Part shown: one piece after another, positions 1 through 11,267 of the stretch
Layout of the letters: each line of letters opens with the position of its first letter
Position numbering within the stretch: position 1 is the stretch's first letter
Source of the DNA: Marsupella aquatica
Lineage: Eukaryota > Marchantiophyta
DNA: 64,000 nt
Direction: 5' to 3'
Assembly: GCA_973895155.1 (NCBI GenBank)
Contig: OZ316898.1
Span: 10,974,001-11,038,000 of the forward strand
Position numbers and translations under genes: made by a program
Notes under the pieces: generated by a model
What the model saw: only the letters and a program-made list of their open reading frames with translations
Told to the model about the DNA's origin: nothing
The model's database searches: none

Positions 1-500
1 GTTAGTGGGCCCTTAGTTTGGTGATATTAAGGCATGATATGATTGACATTCAAATGAATGTCCAGTAGACATTGTAATATACAACAATCCTATTAATTGT
101 TGTAAAGAAACTAATTAATTAAAGGGTGATACTTACTATGATTGTAGGTCACGCACCCTGGTGCGTGTCAATCTTTTTTGTATTCAACCCTATAATAATT
201 AAATAGACAATTGAAACAATGAATGATAGTTTAATTAAGGATTTGTGCATGGATCAAGAGGTACTTGATGTCATTTAGTGATGCATTGTTATAAAGATCT
301 TGCAACAAAACATTTGAAGTTTTTGACTATCCCACCAAATGTTAAAGAGGTTGATCATTCATTAACTAATAATATTTAGATAAAATTGGAATTAATCTAA
401 TACTTCAGTATTCCTTAAATTGGGGTTGGTGTGCAAGTCTACAATGCAGACTAATAGATTGTGTAACAAAACAACTAGCCGGAGTAGTAGGAATATCAGC
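1..500. other. AT-rich stretch without a supported gene
   Basis: I see no coding signal here. It lies beyond the 3' side (in minus-strand sense) of the Copia remnant at 501-1500 and could be decayed sequence of the same element, but no integrase motif was recognised. A short palindromic patch, ACGCACC-CT-GGTGCGT, lies near 150-166. Confidence 0.4.
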
Positions 501-1500
501 TTAATTTGTGCACAAAGAGAACCTTGAGGCCATCAATCTTCTTGGCGGAAACAAATTCCCCCCTGTAACACAAGCAACAAAATGTGACTCCCATCCACGC
601 AATAAACGCCTATTTGTTCTAGAAGATGCTCGGGGAGAGTATTGAGGACACTGGTAGGCATGTAACAAACAACATGCAGTTGGACTAGTTGAAAAGAACA
701 AACACTGTGTTGTAGTCACAAATGAACTTCACCATATCCTGGTGAAATGGTTTGGACCCAATCCGGTATTGATGGACATAGATCTGAAATATAATTTTGA
801 AAAGTGATTTGTTGTTGCAAAAATCCCCTTAGCGCCTGAGTCAACAATCCATGTCGAAGTATCACTCACTGGACCATCCTCAGAATGTGCTTGAAGAGAG
901 AATTGAACAGAATCAAAGAGAGTAACAAAAGGGGGCAAAGATGGCAGCAGAGCAAAAGTAGATGCCTGAACATTAATGTTACCCTTTGTTCTCTGCTGAA
1001 TGCGCTGCAGTGATTGGATTTGGTTGCCATCCAGGCCTGCAAAGATGTACATGTTTGTAGAAGAGATGCATCAATCAGCAATATTGCGGTATTGCTCACC
1101 AAACACTTCCATCTCTTCACCTTTGTATTTATATTTCACAAATTGAACCCAAAGATCATTTTTTGCACGAGTCCCTGTGGTTCATATTGCTTCTTCAATT
1201 TATCCCAACAAGCTTTGGTGGTAGGAACTTTAGCAAGTGAGGTTTGAATGTGTGACTTACAGGTAGACAAGATAATCATACAAGCATGAGCAGCTTTCTC
1301 GTGATCTGTTTCAAACCGAGCCTGAAACTGATATGCCTTTTCATTAGCTTCACGTGGAGGTGGAATTGTAGTGCCATCCATGAACTTTCACCCGCCCGTA
1401 GATGCCAAGCTTGCAGAAACAAGATTCTGTCATGTCTCATAATTGGAATTACCATCGAGCTTAGGAATAGTGTGGCTAGAATTGCGGGACCCTTATGCCA
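501..1500 (-). mobile_element. Ty1/Copia retrotransposon remnant (gag to protease)
   Basis: Read on the minus strand, the segment around 1380-1500 gives a gag-like start, including LDGNSNYETWQNLV and, just after it, MDGTTIPPPREANEKAYQF. The Copia gag (UBN2-type) helix region LAKVPTTKACWDKLKKQYEP follows down to 1136. Further on (729-1052), after a change of frame, comes STWIVDSGA, the Copia aspartic protease active-site motif (usual form WIxDSGA). The frames are interrupted by stops and shifts, so the element is dead. Neither the integrase, the reverse transcriptase nor an LTR pair was recognised. Boundaries are approximate. Confidence 0.7.
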
Positions 1501-1775
1501 TGTTATCACACTTTAAAGAAAAAAAGCAACTAGAATGTGACTATGTGCAAGCTTAAAATGTGTGTTGTTTCTTGGCCCATAACCTGTGATTGGTCTCAAT
1601 AGAGCAAACAAAAGGAAAACAAACTTGAGCACACATCAATGGATTAAGAAGGAAACATGTGTACAGATCTTTATTTTCCGCCTTGTCCTTGAAGAGGAAC
1701 AATAGACAAACTTATAAATGTTCTCTGATCCAGGCTAGGTTCCATGGGCCAGGGGCAGGGAGTACAATCACCCCT

Positions 1776-1883
1776 TGGGCCCCAAATACACCGTATGCCA
1801 ATGTGTACCCAATATTTTTAATGTATAATTGGGCCCCAAATACACCATATGCCAATGTGTACACAGTATTTTAAATGTCTAAT
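1776..1883. repeat. Two-copy tandem duplication, 54-bp unit
   Basis: The segment starting TGGGCCCCAAATACACC at 1776 recurs at 1830 with a few mismatches, giving two adjacent copies of about 54 bp. It belongs to the window-wide class of short tandem duplications. Confidence 0.8.
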
Positions 1884-2521
1884 TTTTTACTTTAGAACCA
1901 ATGAGAATGCACTTTACTGTCACTATACAAGGGCAGGGGGTGCCCCTAGAGTTTAACAGGGAGTGTGAGGGAAATCATACTCCCTACTACCATATATGTA
2001 CACTACTCACTTTCTTGAAAAGCTGTGATCTTATTGGCTCAAACATGCTGACACACATATGCACTCCTCACTCCCAACCGCATGGAACCTTGCCCTTAGG
2101 CAGGAGTGAGAGAGATGATCCTTAAGAGCTAAACTCCCAGTAGACATTTGAAAAGACATGAAGCTCCTTAACGAAAAACATATATCACAATGCCCAAAGG
2201 CAATGCAACCCTATGAAGGGGAGGAAAAGAGGGGAAAGGGCCCCAAGAAAAACAAGTGAATGGGTCCCTAACCAAAAGCCTACTAAAATGTAACCTATAA
2301 ACGAGATGTGAAGGCTAACACTTACTGAACTCATAACTGAAAAACCTAGTAGAGCTCCAAATCCTTCACACAAATTGACACATTGACACCTAGTGAGTTA
2401 AACTACTTATTACACCAGTGGCACTTCACATGAGTAACAAGTAACCGGAGAACTCTGCACGAAAGATAGCAGTCGATCACAAAGACGACAGAGAAACCTG
2501 TCACACATTGTAACGAGGGCG
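1884..2521. other. Intergenic stretch upstream of the hydrolase gene
   Basis: No coding signal. It contains the promoter side of the gene starting at 2522. Arms resembling AGGTTCCATG occur near 1738 and, inverted, near 2080. This is weak evidence for a decayed MITE about 360 bp long. Confidence 0.35.
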
Positions 2522-4678
2522 ATGGCGGGCCTTGCACAGACGACGCCCAGCGTGTATTTTTCCCGGCGGGACGTAGCGAGCTGGTTCGTGGCGACTTGGC
2601 GCTGTCGGCATCCAGTCCATATCACCTGCAATCTTGCGTTTCAAGGAAGGAGACGACGATCCAGTTGTGGTGAGTCACTTCGGCCAGCCTCTCCGATAAA
2701 TCACTCCATTTTCGTCACAGATTTCTGATCTTTCTCGCGTTAACTAGTGCGGAGTATGATTTGAGCCATCGAGCTAGATTTTTCTTCCTCAGATTTATAG
2801 CTGTTGAGGGAGACTAACCGAACGATTTTTGTCGCTGGCCTCGTTGCTGCACATTGCGATTCAGATCATCGTCAAGTGAGGAATCCATGTTCCATGATGT
2901 CGTCGGCATTGGGTTCTGATCTTCTCTCAGTAGTTGGCTTCAATTGAGCAAGCAATTTTTGTTTGTGAAGGTCATCGTTCTTTGCTCACTTCATCCTGTC
3001 TGCCACTTGTTCACAAAAAATCAACAAACTGTGTGGATTTTCTACAAGTTCATCATTTCCTCGGTGCTCATTCTCTTGTGGGACATGAATCCCTGCAAAT
3101 TCCGCCGCCTGCTTGTGTGATCGAGTTTCTGGAGCCCATTCCGCCATGGGCGATAATCATCAGTCTTAAGCTTTCATTTTATCGACCCAATTCTGAAGCA
3201 ATGCCGTGCCAAATGTCCAATTGGCCAGCCACCTCTAGCCATGCAGAAGTATATTAGCGCGCATCCTCTTTAAGCCTGAAAGACGATTTCAGGCTAATTC
3301 AGAACTCCATGTCAACTCTGTCCTGTGAACCTATCCTTGATATGAGAATCTGTCCTGGACCGTCGGATTTTTTGTTGAGGTTGAAATATCTGATGTTCAG
3401 TATTTAGATACATTAAGCTATTGAAGGTCTAATAGTCGAGCAGGTGCATTGCATTCAGGTGTTTCTCAACTGTTTGACATCGGGCACTGAACAAATGGTC
3501 TGAGTATAAACACTCTGTGCTGCTCATTCTGGAATTTCAATATAGAGCCGTATGTCGATCATGGAACCCCTTTGCTACGCTCCCCTTTCTCAACAACATA
3601 GTTCTCACTCACTGAGCTCTTGTGAGCTGCAAAATGGAGGTCATCTCACTGTGGATGCTAATATTGTGTTGCGACGGGGCTTCAAATCTGGTCATGAACG
3701 GTACATGGATGAGGCAAATGATTAAGAGGAAACATTGGACGACACTGGTGGGGAGATTAACAGAACCCCCGTCGCATAAACTTTCTTGGGATGCGTCAAA
3801 TGCTTTGACATCAACAGTCTAATGATGTTCTGTTCCTCTGTAGAGATATCGAGCAAGACCCCCACTGCACGGGAAACAGGAAGACAGGATGCATGCCGAC
3901 TAGCCGTACCAGCGAGTGAACGTCCTCCCGCCAGCATGCTAACAGACAACGAGATTAAAGACACGGACTCGGATACATGTGAGATTGTTCAAGGTTCTGA
4001 TGTCACCCTTGGTGAAAGGCCATGTACGTTCCAGGCATATTTGGTTAAAGCTATCAAGAACAACAGTGGAGTGTCAATTTTGTTTCTGACTGACGCTCTC
4101 GGATACAGTAACGGGGACAGCAGAGATTTTGCTTATCGTTTGGCATGCTTCGGATACAAGTAATCAACAAACTCTTCTCACCCTGCTCGTCCTTGGAGTA
4201 ATTTGTCTAGCCTAAACTTTGGATGGGTGACTCAGGAATCTTATGAATGAATGCTATTAAGTTACAAGTCCAGTTTTTTATGCTCCTCCTTTGGAATATG
4301 AGATCGGCAAGTTTTCAGCTACGTTTCCGAGTGGTGTTGCAAGTCTATGGGAGAGAGCGCTCTATAAAGAAACGAAATTCATAGGACCGAATCGTTCAAT
4401 TTTGAAGGTGAAATGAATTTGGCATCGAATAATGTGTACATTGTTTAATAGTGTCCGTCTAAATGGGGAAGAAAACTATGATACAGATGTGAGAGCCGAA
4501 AGCGACGATAAAAGATCTTGAAGAAAGAGAAACACTGCCCTGGTGGCCGGTTTTTATAATAAAATAAACAACAAGAAGAAGAAAGAAAGAGAACGTTGAA
4601 TAACATGACTCAGTTCTCTGGCAGGTCTAGTGTCTGAAGAATTAAATTTAGTGCCCATTGTTAGTTGTGTCCCGTCTC

Positions 4679-4709
<31 letters not shown>

Positions 4710-5359
4710 CGATACAAGGTTTTAATCAGGGATAAGGTCCCAACCAGCAGCTTTGAATGGATATCAAACCGAACGCAACTGACAACTGCTTTTGGCTTAT
4801 CTGATTTCTCTTTCTCGCATCTGTACCTTCCGACAGCGTTCTGGTTCCAGACTTGTTTCGAGGAGTACCTTGGAGCAAAGAGAGGACTAAGGATGAATAT
4901 GAAAAGTGGCGTGAGCTGCATTCTCCGGATAGAGTTGCCAGAGACATAGATGTCGCCATTGAGTACTTAGTCAAGCACCTCGGTTCAACTGGGAAACTTG
5001 GTGTGATTGGTTTCTGCTTTGGAGGCGGACGAATGATCGAGACTCTTGCCAGGGATACTGACACCCTCTTCGCTACAGGGGCATTTCTGTACGGTACGAG
5101 ATTTGACAGCTCCTTAGCAACACAAATTAGAGCACCCTTGCTTCTCATAGCAGGAGACGGTGATGATCTGTGCTCCCCAGCAATTGTCCGTCACCTTGAG
5201 CAGACAGTGCGGGGATCGAAGGCGAAGATCTATCCTGGCTTTGGTCATGCCTTCGCTCATCACCCTGGTACTCCTGAGGAAGATGACGCTGCTGAAGATG
5301 CTTTCGCTGAAGTTAGGCAGTGGTTCCATGATCGCCTAATATCCGATTCAACGGACTGA
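2522..5359 (+). CDS. Dienelactone hydrolase family protein (alpha/beta hydrolase), three exons
   Basis: Exons by splice sites and phase are 2522-2669, 3844-4159 and 4837-5359, coding for 328 residues. The phases join exactly (phase 1, then phase 2), and the second junction restores the family stretch GYNVLVPDLFRG. The dienelactone hydrolase nucleophile motif GFCFGG places Cys near residue 215; an acid (GDGDDLC, about 264-265) and the catalytic His (GFGHAF, about 292) follow. The family hydrolyses dienelactones and related esters; many plant members have no known substrate. The N-terminus is rich in Arg and Ser and lacks acidic residues at first, so it could be a plastid or mitochondrial targeting peptide (inference). 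The start is the only upstream ATG that joins in frame to exon 2. Exon 1 is the least certain part. Intron 2 carries a (GAAA)n microsatellite. Confidence 0.85.
4681..4709 (+). repeat. (GAAA)7 microsatellite in intron 2
   Basis: Seven perfect GAAA units in the second intron of the dienelactone hydrolase gene. Confidence 0.95.
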
Positions 5360-5480
5360 AAGATTGAGCTGTGCACGCGCAGCAATGTACACTAAACAGT
5401 AAACTAGCATTATCATGCTTGACATGCGGGTCCAGGTAGTCGCTGTGGATTGCCACGGTTGGTATGCTCATGCTCATGCT

Positions 5481-5574
5481 CTGTTCTGTTCTGTTCTGTT
5501 CTGTTCTGTTCTGTTCTGTTCTGTTTTCTGTTCTGTTCTGTTCTGTTCTGTTCTGTTCTGTTCTGTTCTGTTCT
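5481..5574 (+). repeat. (CTGTT)n pentanucleotide microsatellite
   Basis: About 18 units of CTGTT with one irregular unit, about 120 bp downstream of the hydrolase stop codon and possibly inside its 3' UTR. Open reading frames on both strands across it are low-complexity artefacts. Confidence 0.95.
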
Positions 5575-5842
5575 ACATGGCGCTGTGTTTATGTTCTGTT
5601 CAACATGATACTGTCCACCATTCAAGTTGAAATTGTTTGATCTAAAGGTGGAGGTAAGAAAGAAGGTGCGGACATCATAAAATAGCTAGAAACTAATCTC
5701 AAGGCATTGATATTTCCACGAACAGATAGATGCCGTTCACTTAACACGTGTTCTCTTCTCAATTATCATTAGATGGATGGATACGAGAGTGAATTTGAGG
5801 ACGGCTACAACGCCTGGCAATTTCTTCCAATTATTACTGTAG

Positions 5843-7373
5843 TTAACATACTTTCCTGAATTCGATATCAGTAAACTTTGCGTTGATTTTCTCGCTAGCG
5901 GAAAGCCTTCTTGCAGACTTTGCAGATCTAGCGTAGCGATTCCTCATAGTGTCCACACTCATCTCCATGGACTTCAGGAGCTCAGGAATAGAGGTCTTCG
6001 TAACTGCACGTGCGAACAAGTTCTTAAAATGATTCAGTCCCATAGATTCAATCCCGTAAGTTATGCGAGACGTGCATCTCAGAAGACAGTGACGGTTCAA
6101 TAGTAATGTTCGACGTAGTTCTTGGTTAGCTTGAAGAGCTTTAAGAATTCTTAGACCTCTAAGGAAGTCTCGAACGAAGGCTGGACAGATCAGTGTTTGT
6201 ACTATTGCGGAAACCTTCTCCTGTGAACTGTAAATTTACGAATAACGTTCTGATGCGTGTAATCTGCTCTTGTAAAGCAACTTACAGTGTGTCGCTGAAG
6301 CCTCGACTTTGGAGAACAGAACCTCAATGGACTTCTGAAATTACAGGCCGCGATTTTAATAAAACTGTTTCAAAATGTATACATTGAAGCTTGTCCCTCA
6401 TCCCCTCCACGACAACCTTCAGAAACGATGTGTCTTGAAATGAAGGTGGCTTGACGTACTGCAGGTAGCAGGGCGAGCTGCATTTTAAGGCAACAGGGTG
6501 TGTGGAGACCTAGCTTGCCGTTGGGACTAGTTACATCGGAGAGAAGGATGACGGAAATGCTGAACACTATTCAGATGCTTGTCCGAGCTGAGATGATTAC
6601 TGAAAAGAAGATAATCGAGCCTCATTTCAATCAAGTAAATAGAACTCACATTCTGACGGAACGGAAAGCCTTAATGTTCGACATGGAGTTGGAATACCTC
6701 GAAGATGACGGTCTATCACGTGATGTGCGTACCTGATGCTCGTGTGTATCTTCTTCATGATCCGCAAGAAAGTTTCTCCAATCCGTGTCAGCTGCCTCAC
6801 CGGTCGCAGTCAAAGTCTGTGTCTCTTGCTGGAGATTGTATCGTTACAGCATGTTTGCGTGCAAGTCCAAGTTAGAATACACAGTAAGTACCAAGGCGTT
6901 GTCTTGGATAACTCCTGTGTAAGAGCAGCTACACATTGTGCTCAAACTCTGTGACAGTTGCTGTACGTTGCAGTGTCATGTTTCTTTTTAACTTGAGTGC
7001 TCCGGAAAAACTTTGAAGCATTCGATACCAGTCATGATATGCGTACAACTACAGTAGTTAGTATGTAACATTCGTCCGACAATATAAAATCTAAAGAACA
7101 GGTGTTCTAGTGCGTGGGATGGACACATACTTTCCATCGCTTTTTCAGCTTAGAGCCTTGAGAGTCGATCAGTTTAACTTGAGATGCATGCTGTTGATCA
7201 ATGTACTTCTTCAACGCCTGAAGTTGCGCCTCCACATCATTTCTCAGCTGGCCAAAATCACTGATGTTGCATTGGTAAGGGATAATAGCGGACAGAGGAC
7301 GCTTGCCAATCACCACGGCCCCGATGGCACCCTTGCCAGAGGACGCCTTGATTCTGTGTCGTCGTCCAGTCAT
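5843..7373 (-). CDS. Unrecognised 191-residue basic, coiled-coil-like protein, four exons
   Basis: On the minus strand, exons 7373-7131, 6828-6733, 6458-6383 and 6003-5843 join in phase (0, 0, 1). Donors are GTATGT, GTACGC and GTATAC; acceptors are TCCAG, CTGCAG and GTGCAG. The product has 191 residues. It begins MTGRRHRIKASSGKG (basic, possible nuclear signal). It then has IGKRPLSAIIPY and a helical stretch, LRNDVEAQLQALKKYIDQQH (about residues 44-63), followed by an acidic linker (DHEEDTHEH). The C-terminal helical region, from SIPELLKSMEMSVDTMRN on, is rich in Arg, Lys and Ala. I recognise no family. The consistent splicing and clean codon structure in all four exons argue for a real gene. 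A further upstream exon cannot be excluded. The stop TAA lies directly after the last exon's VC; the alternative GTATGT donor there has no usable acceptor in view. Confidence 0.68.
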
Positions 7374-8605
7374 ACTTGCTCAAACTGCAACAATGAGCAA
7401 GGAACCACGACATCTTCAGGAAGTAGGGCCAGAGGGAAACATGAGAAAACTGTCTCTATTCACATAGATGTCTGCGAATGAAGCTACACTAGACGATAGA
7501 ACGAGTAATAATTGAGTTGCAGAGCGACCAAACAAACGACAATAAAACAAGTTCAGACCAGCGCAGCGTAGGAAAGCTACTTTATGCGAATTACAATTCG
7601 TGCAAATAGTGGCACTCCATTTTTACAGCATTCGCAAGAACTGTACGTTGAAACTTAACTCCCGAGCGAAGGAGGGATTTCACTACCAAGAGTGTTGTCC
7701 CTTTGCAGGGACCTTCGTCCGCAGGACGAACTCGCACGGGACAGGGGAAGAAATCGGGCGGGCTTCTTAAATTTGTCACTCGCTTGTTAGACCATTATAC
7801 CCGGGAGTCCCGCTTGCCGCAGAGTATTCCAGGTGATCTGCAGAAGCTATCATTGCAGGAAATTCATTACGTTAAATTCAAAGATGACTGAATGCTCGAA
7901 AAGCCCGTGCACAGAGTAATTTATAAAGCTAAGATATATGTGCTGAGTTTCGAAGCAATTCTTAAATTTGATGGAGTAGCGAACGAAACTGAGACAGTGT
8001 GTGAGTCGATCGAGCCAAGATTTCTCAGGGGGAGCTTGAGAAAACGCTTCGACCTACAGTAGTTGCAAACAACTTGAAGTAAACAGAGTGTTAATTACCA
8101 GAGCTCAGATTGCTGCGCGGAGCCTCAGCAAAATGCTTCAACCGACGATTGTAGTTGCAAGAATAGGCGAATCCAGCGAGTGCTCCCAAGGACTCAGTGA
8201 GAGAATGCAAACGAATAGACGAGTAAAGCGAGTGTTCCCAAGGACAGAGTGAGAGAAGGACAGAGCTCACAACGAAAGGTGACGCTCCTGCACTAGCACC
8301 AACACTACATTGAGAGAACCAGAAGGCTTTTCGAGCATCAGCACCAATGCTCTCTGTAACCGGTATAATTCGCCATCGTCGCCAGGCGACCAAATTCCCG
8401 CTTACACAAGCGTAAATGCTCCAAGGAATACAGGTTCCCTGTAACCATTCGGGAGGTCTTGCTATTTACATCATCTATTCTCGAGAATTCTTGATAGGTA
8501 TTAATTGTTTGTCCGAATAGCATTTACGGTCTGGGCACATAATGCGTTACTAGGCCGTAATAATGTGAACGGAAAGTTTAGAAAGGCTAACTTTTTGAGC
8601 ATTCT
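7374..8605. other. Intergenic stretch
   Basis: No supported gene. It holds the promoter side of the minus-strand gene ending at 7373. A short open frame near 7703-7891 (+) ends in SLQEIHYVKFKDD and has no recognised relative. Around 8090-8330 short motifs recur (GCGAGTGCTCCCAAGGAC / GCGAGTGTTCCCAAGGAC), a degenerate local repeat. Confidence 0.4.
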
Positions 8606-8684
8606 CTGAGCCTGGGTTAGGACTAGAACCCCACCCCAGACGGGCTGTATAGTACACTAGCTCAATATCAGTGCGTTACACAAA
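8606..8684 (-). other. tRNA-like pol III promoter pair (SINE head or tRNA pseudogene)
   Basis: On the minus strand, TTGTGTAACGCAC (8671-8683) resembles an A box and GGTTCTAGTCC (8620-8630) matches the B-box consensus GGTTCRANTCC except at one base. The spacing of about 50 bp suits a tRNA. No cloverleaf with paired acceptor stem is evident, so this is a decayed tRNA or a tRNA-derived SINE head rather than a working tRNA gene. Confidence 0.3.
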
Positions 8685-8687
8685 AGA

Positions 8688-9545
8688 AGATGTTGTGAAG
8701 AAAAAAGATGTATTGTGGCCCAAGATGTTGTGTCATTAAGAAAACAGATATTGTGTCAACTAAAATATAGTTAAGAAAAAAGATGTTGTGGCACCCAATA
8801 TGTCCTTAAGAAAAGAGACATCATGTTGCCCAAGATGTTGTCAAGAGATAAGTTGTAGTTAAGTAAAAAGATGTTGTTAAGACAAAAGTTGCACAAAAGA
8901 TGGTGTGGTGAGAAAAAAATGTTGGGGTGAAAATAGATGTTGAGGTGAGAAAAAGAAGTTGAAGTGAGAAAAAGATGTCGAGGTGAGGAGAAGAGACCGA
9001 GGTGAACAAAGATGTTGATGAGAGAAAAAAGGAGATGTCCAACTCAGAAAAGAAGTAAGAAAAAAATATGACTGAAAGAGAGAAAAGATGACGAGGTGAG
9101 AAAAATATGTGAAGGTGAGGAAAAGATGTCGAGGGTGAGGGAAAGATGTTATGGTGAGATAAAAATGTGAAGGTGAGAAAAAAAGTCTGATGTCGAGGTG
9201 AAAAGAGGTGAAAAGAGATGTTGAGGTGAGGCAAAGAAGTCAAGATGAAAAAAAGATGTCGATGAGAGAAAACATGGCAAGGTGAGAAAAAAATGTAACT
9301 TAGATGAGTGAAAGATGTTGAGGAGAGAAAAGATGTCGACGGTGAGGGAAAGATGTTGTGGTGAGATAAAGATGTCGATGTGAGAAAAGATGTGGAGGTG
9401 AGAAAATACATCAAGGAGAGAAACAAAAATCAAGGACCTAAAAGATGTCGAGGGTGAGAAAAAATTGTCGTGGTGAGATAAAAATGTAAATGTGAGAAAA
9501 AATGGCGAGATGAGAAAAGGATGTCAAGGCAAGATAGAGTTGTTG
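8688..9545 (+). repeat. Degenerate purine-rich minisatellite
   Basis: About 850 bp made of variants of a 15-25 bp unit close to GAGAAAAGATGTCGAGGTGA, with purines strongly on the plus strand. On the minus strand this gives a 201-residue open frame of Ser/Thr/Phe/His repeats, which is an artefact of the repeat. The same motif type reappears in a short array at 44448-44540. Confidence 0.9.
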
Positions 9546-10355
9546 TGGTGGTGTTCAACAACTTGTGCATTGCACATAAAAATTGTGTCACTATTCTTCT
9601 ATTATTGTACCTCAACTTCATGCAAATATAGATGAACGCAGAATGAAAAGGACCTGCTGCAATTGAATGACAGGTGAACAATTCCAAAACAAAGAATCAT
9701 GGAAGCACACTAGACTAGTTGTCCTCAATCTAGTGCTCAGAAGGCCTTCATTTTCTGGTTACTAGTATATATTATCCATTTCCATCATGACAACAGATCT
9801 GGTTTATCTGATGGTCACCACTACCTCCCTAAAATTTAGAGTGGTGTGGTACTCAATCGATTATGTAAATGGGGCCTCCTGTCAATGACAGTCCAAGCTT
9901 ACTTGGTGTGATGGGCACTCTTACTAGTTGGTTGCTTTCTTTGTGTATCATCCCTATTCTCCTCCTTCTTCCAATTATTGTGTAGGCTATTCAGATCACA
10001 ATGCTTAGTGGATCTGGTGAAGACCAATTGTGTGTCCATCTGCCACACCTGGCTAAATCTATTGGTCATCCACATGATACTGGAGAAAAGGCGTGCTAAT
10101 TCTATGAGAGATCCATCTGAACTGGATTGCTTGTCCTGCTGCTTCTTATGTGTAGTATTGTGATAAATGTTAGGCTTCCTACGCGTAGTGGCCCATACTA
10201 CTACCAGATCTACAGTTATTCAGTTTTGTCTTTTTGTGTCATTGCATAGGAGACCTCATTGTGAGTCCAAGGCTTGAGAACAAATTCAAGTTCTGCCATA
10301 GAACACTGGAGTTGTCTTGATTTCCTAGGGGTCTGGCTTGCTGACGGCATTGCTT
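9546..10355. other. Intergenic stretch
   Basis: No gene or recognisable element seen. Confidence 0.4.
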
Positions 10356-10643
10356 TCAGGTGATCAAGGGTGGACTAAGCATCACCCAACTAGGAAGACC
10401 ACCCAGGAATTTTGAGTAAACTTGGGCATTACGTTCATTCCAGATCGTCTTACGTATCTCCATCAGAAGCACAATCGGACCAGAGTTTCTTTTGTGAAGC
10501 ATAATTGCCACTTGAATCAACTCAAACAAAGTGCCTGCCAAGCGCTTTAGTGTTGCCTTGTTGCGGAGAAGAACTTTAATCTCTTGCCATCTGTCTCCCA
10601 CCTTGTTGCAGCCATAGAAGAGATGTTCTATGTTTTCTGGCAA
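10356..10643 (-). mobile_element. LINE (non-LTR retrotransposon) fragment, zf-RVT region
   Basis: The minus-strand frame contains PENIEHLFYGCNKVGDRWQ, the E-x2-HLF-x2-C part of the reverse-transcriptase zinc-binding domain that closes plant LINE ORF2 proteins. RKTIWNERNAQVY follows, the usual downstream (I/L)WxxRN motif. Only this C-terminal piece remains. The LINE at 45370-46560 carries the same domain. Confidence 0.65.
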
Positions 10644-11267
10644 AAGGTGGTACCTTTGAAGTCACTTTTAATATCATCATGTTTTCTGATAGAAGGTGGC
10701 ATGTTCATGTTGATAACACACAAGCTAGCCAATGTGTTATGCCAGTTCCAGTAAACTACAGTCTACCCTATTTAAGTGCAGGCTCCCGGGAAGACATCCC
10801 AAACCTGCACTTATCTACATTATGCACTGTGTCATAAGTGCATGGGAATCATTTATGCACTTCTCAATATGTTCAAAAATTCTGCACTATCCCTTAAGTG
10901 CAACTGAAATCTCTTATTTGATCACTTCCTCATATTGTCTTGTCAGGTCATACACATCAGACGCCTCATACCCCAAGCCCTCCTAGTGCACAATTGAACT
11001 GGATAAGTGCACAAAGGAACCTACTTTGTGTAACTCCCTGCTGCACTTGTCAAGAAATGTTCTTCTATGTGCGTTGTAGTGATTGACAAATGCACGTGTA
11101 CACACGTAGACAAACATGCACTAATGTATTTGTAATTTGACAAGAGAGACATGGTTGTGTAGTAGCTCACTTGAGTTGAGACTCATGGGTCTAGAGTTCA
11201 AATGTTTTATCAGCAGTCATGATTTTTGATTTAATCTCTTAATGTTGTCTGCTGAATGGTAGAGATC
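10644..11267. other. Intergenic stretch
   Basis: No gene seen. The words GTGCA / TGCAC recur many times (10760-11110) without a clear unit, which may be an old degenerate repeat. Confidence 0.35.

Noticed and set aside
1733-2100. MITE with AGGTTCCATG inverted ends
   Set aside because: Only about ten bases match well between the arms and no target-site duplication was seen, so the evidence is too thin for a feature.
5413-5630. Open frames on both strands over the pentanucleotide repeat
   Set aside because: A 5-bp unit without stop codons gives open frames in all phases; no coding evidence outside the repeat.
8821-9426. 201-residue minus-strand open frame rich in Ser, Thr, Phe and His
   Set aside because: It is the translation of the purine-rich minisatellite. 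The residue pattern follows the DNA repeat, not a protein fold.
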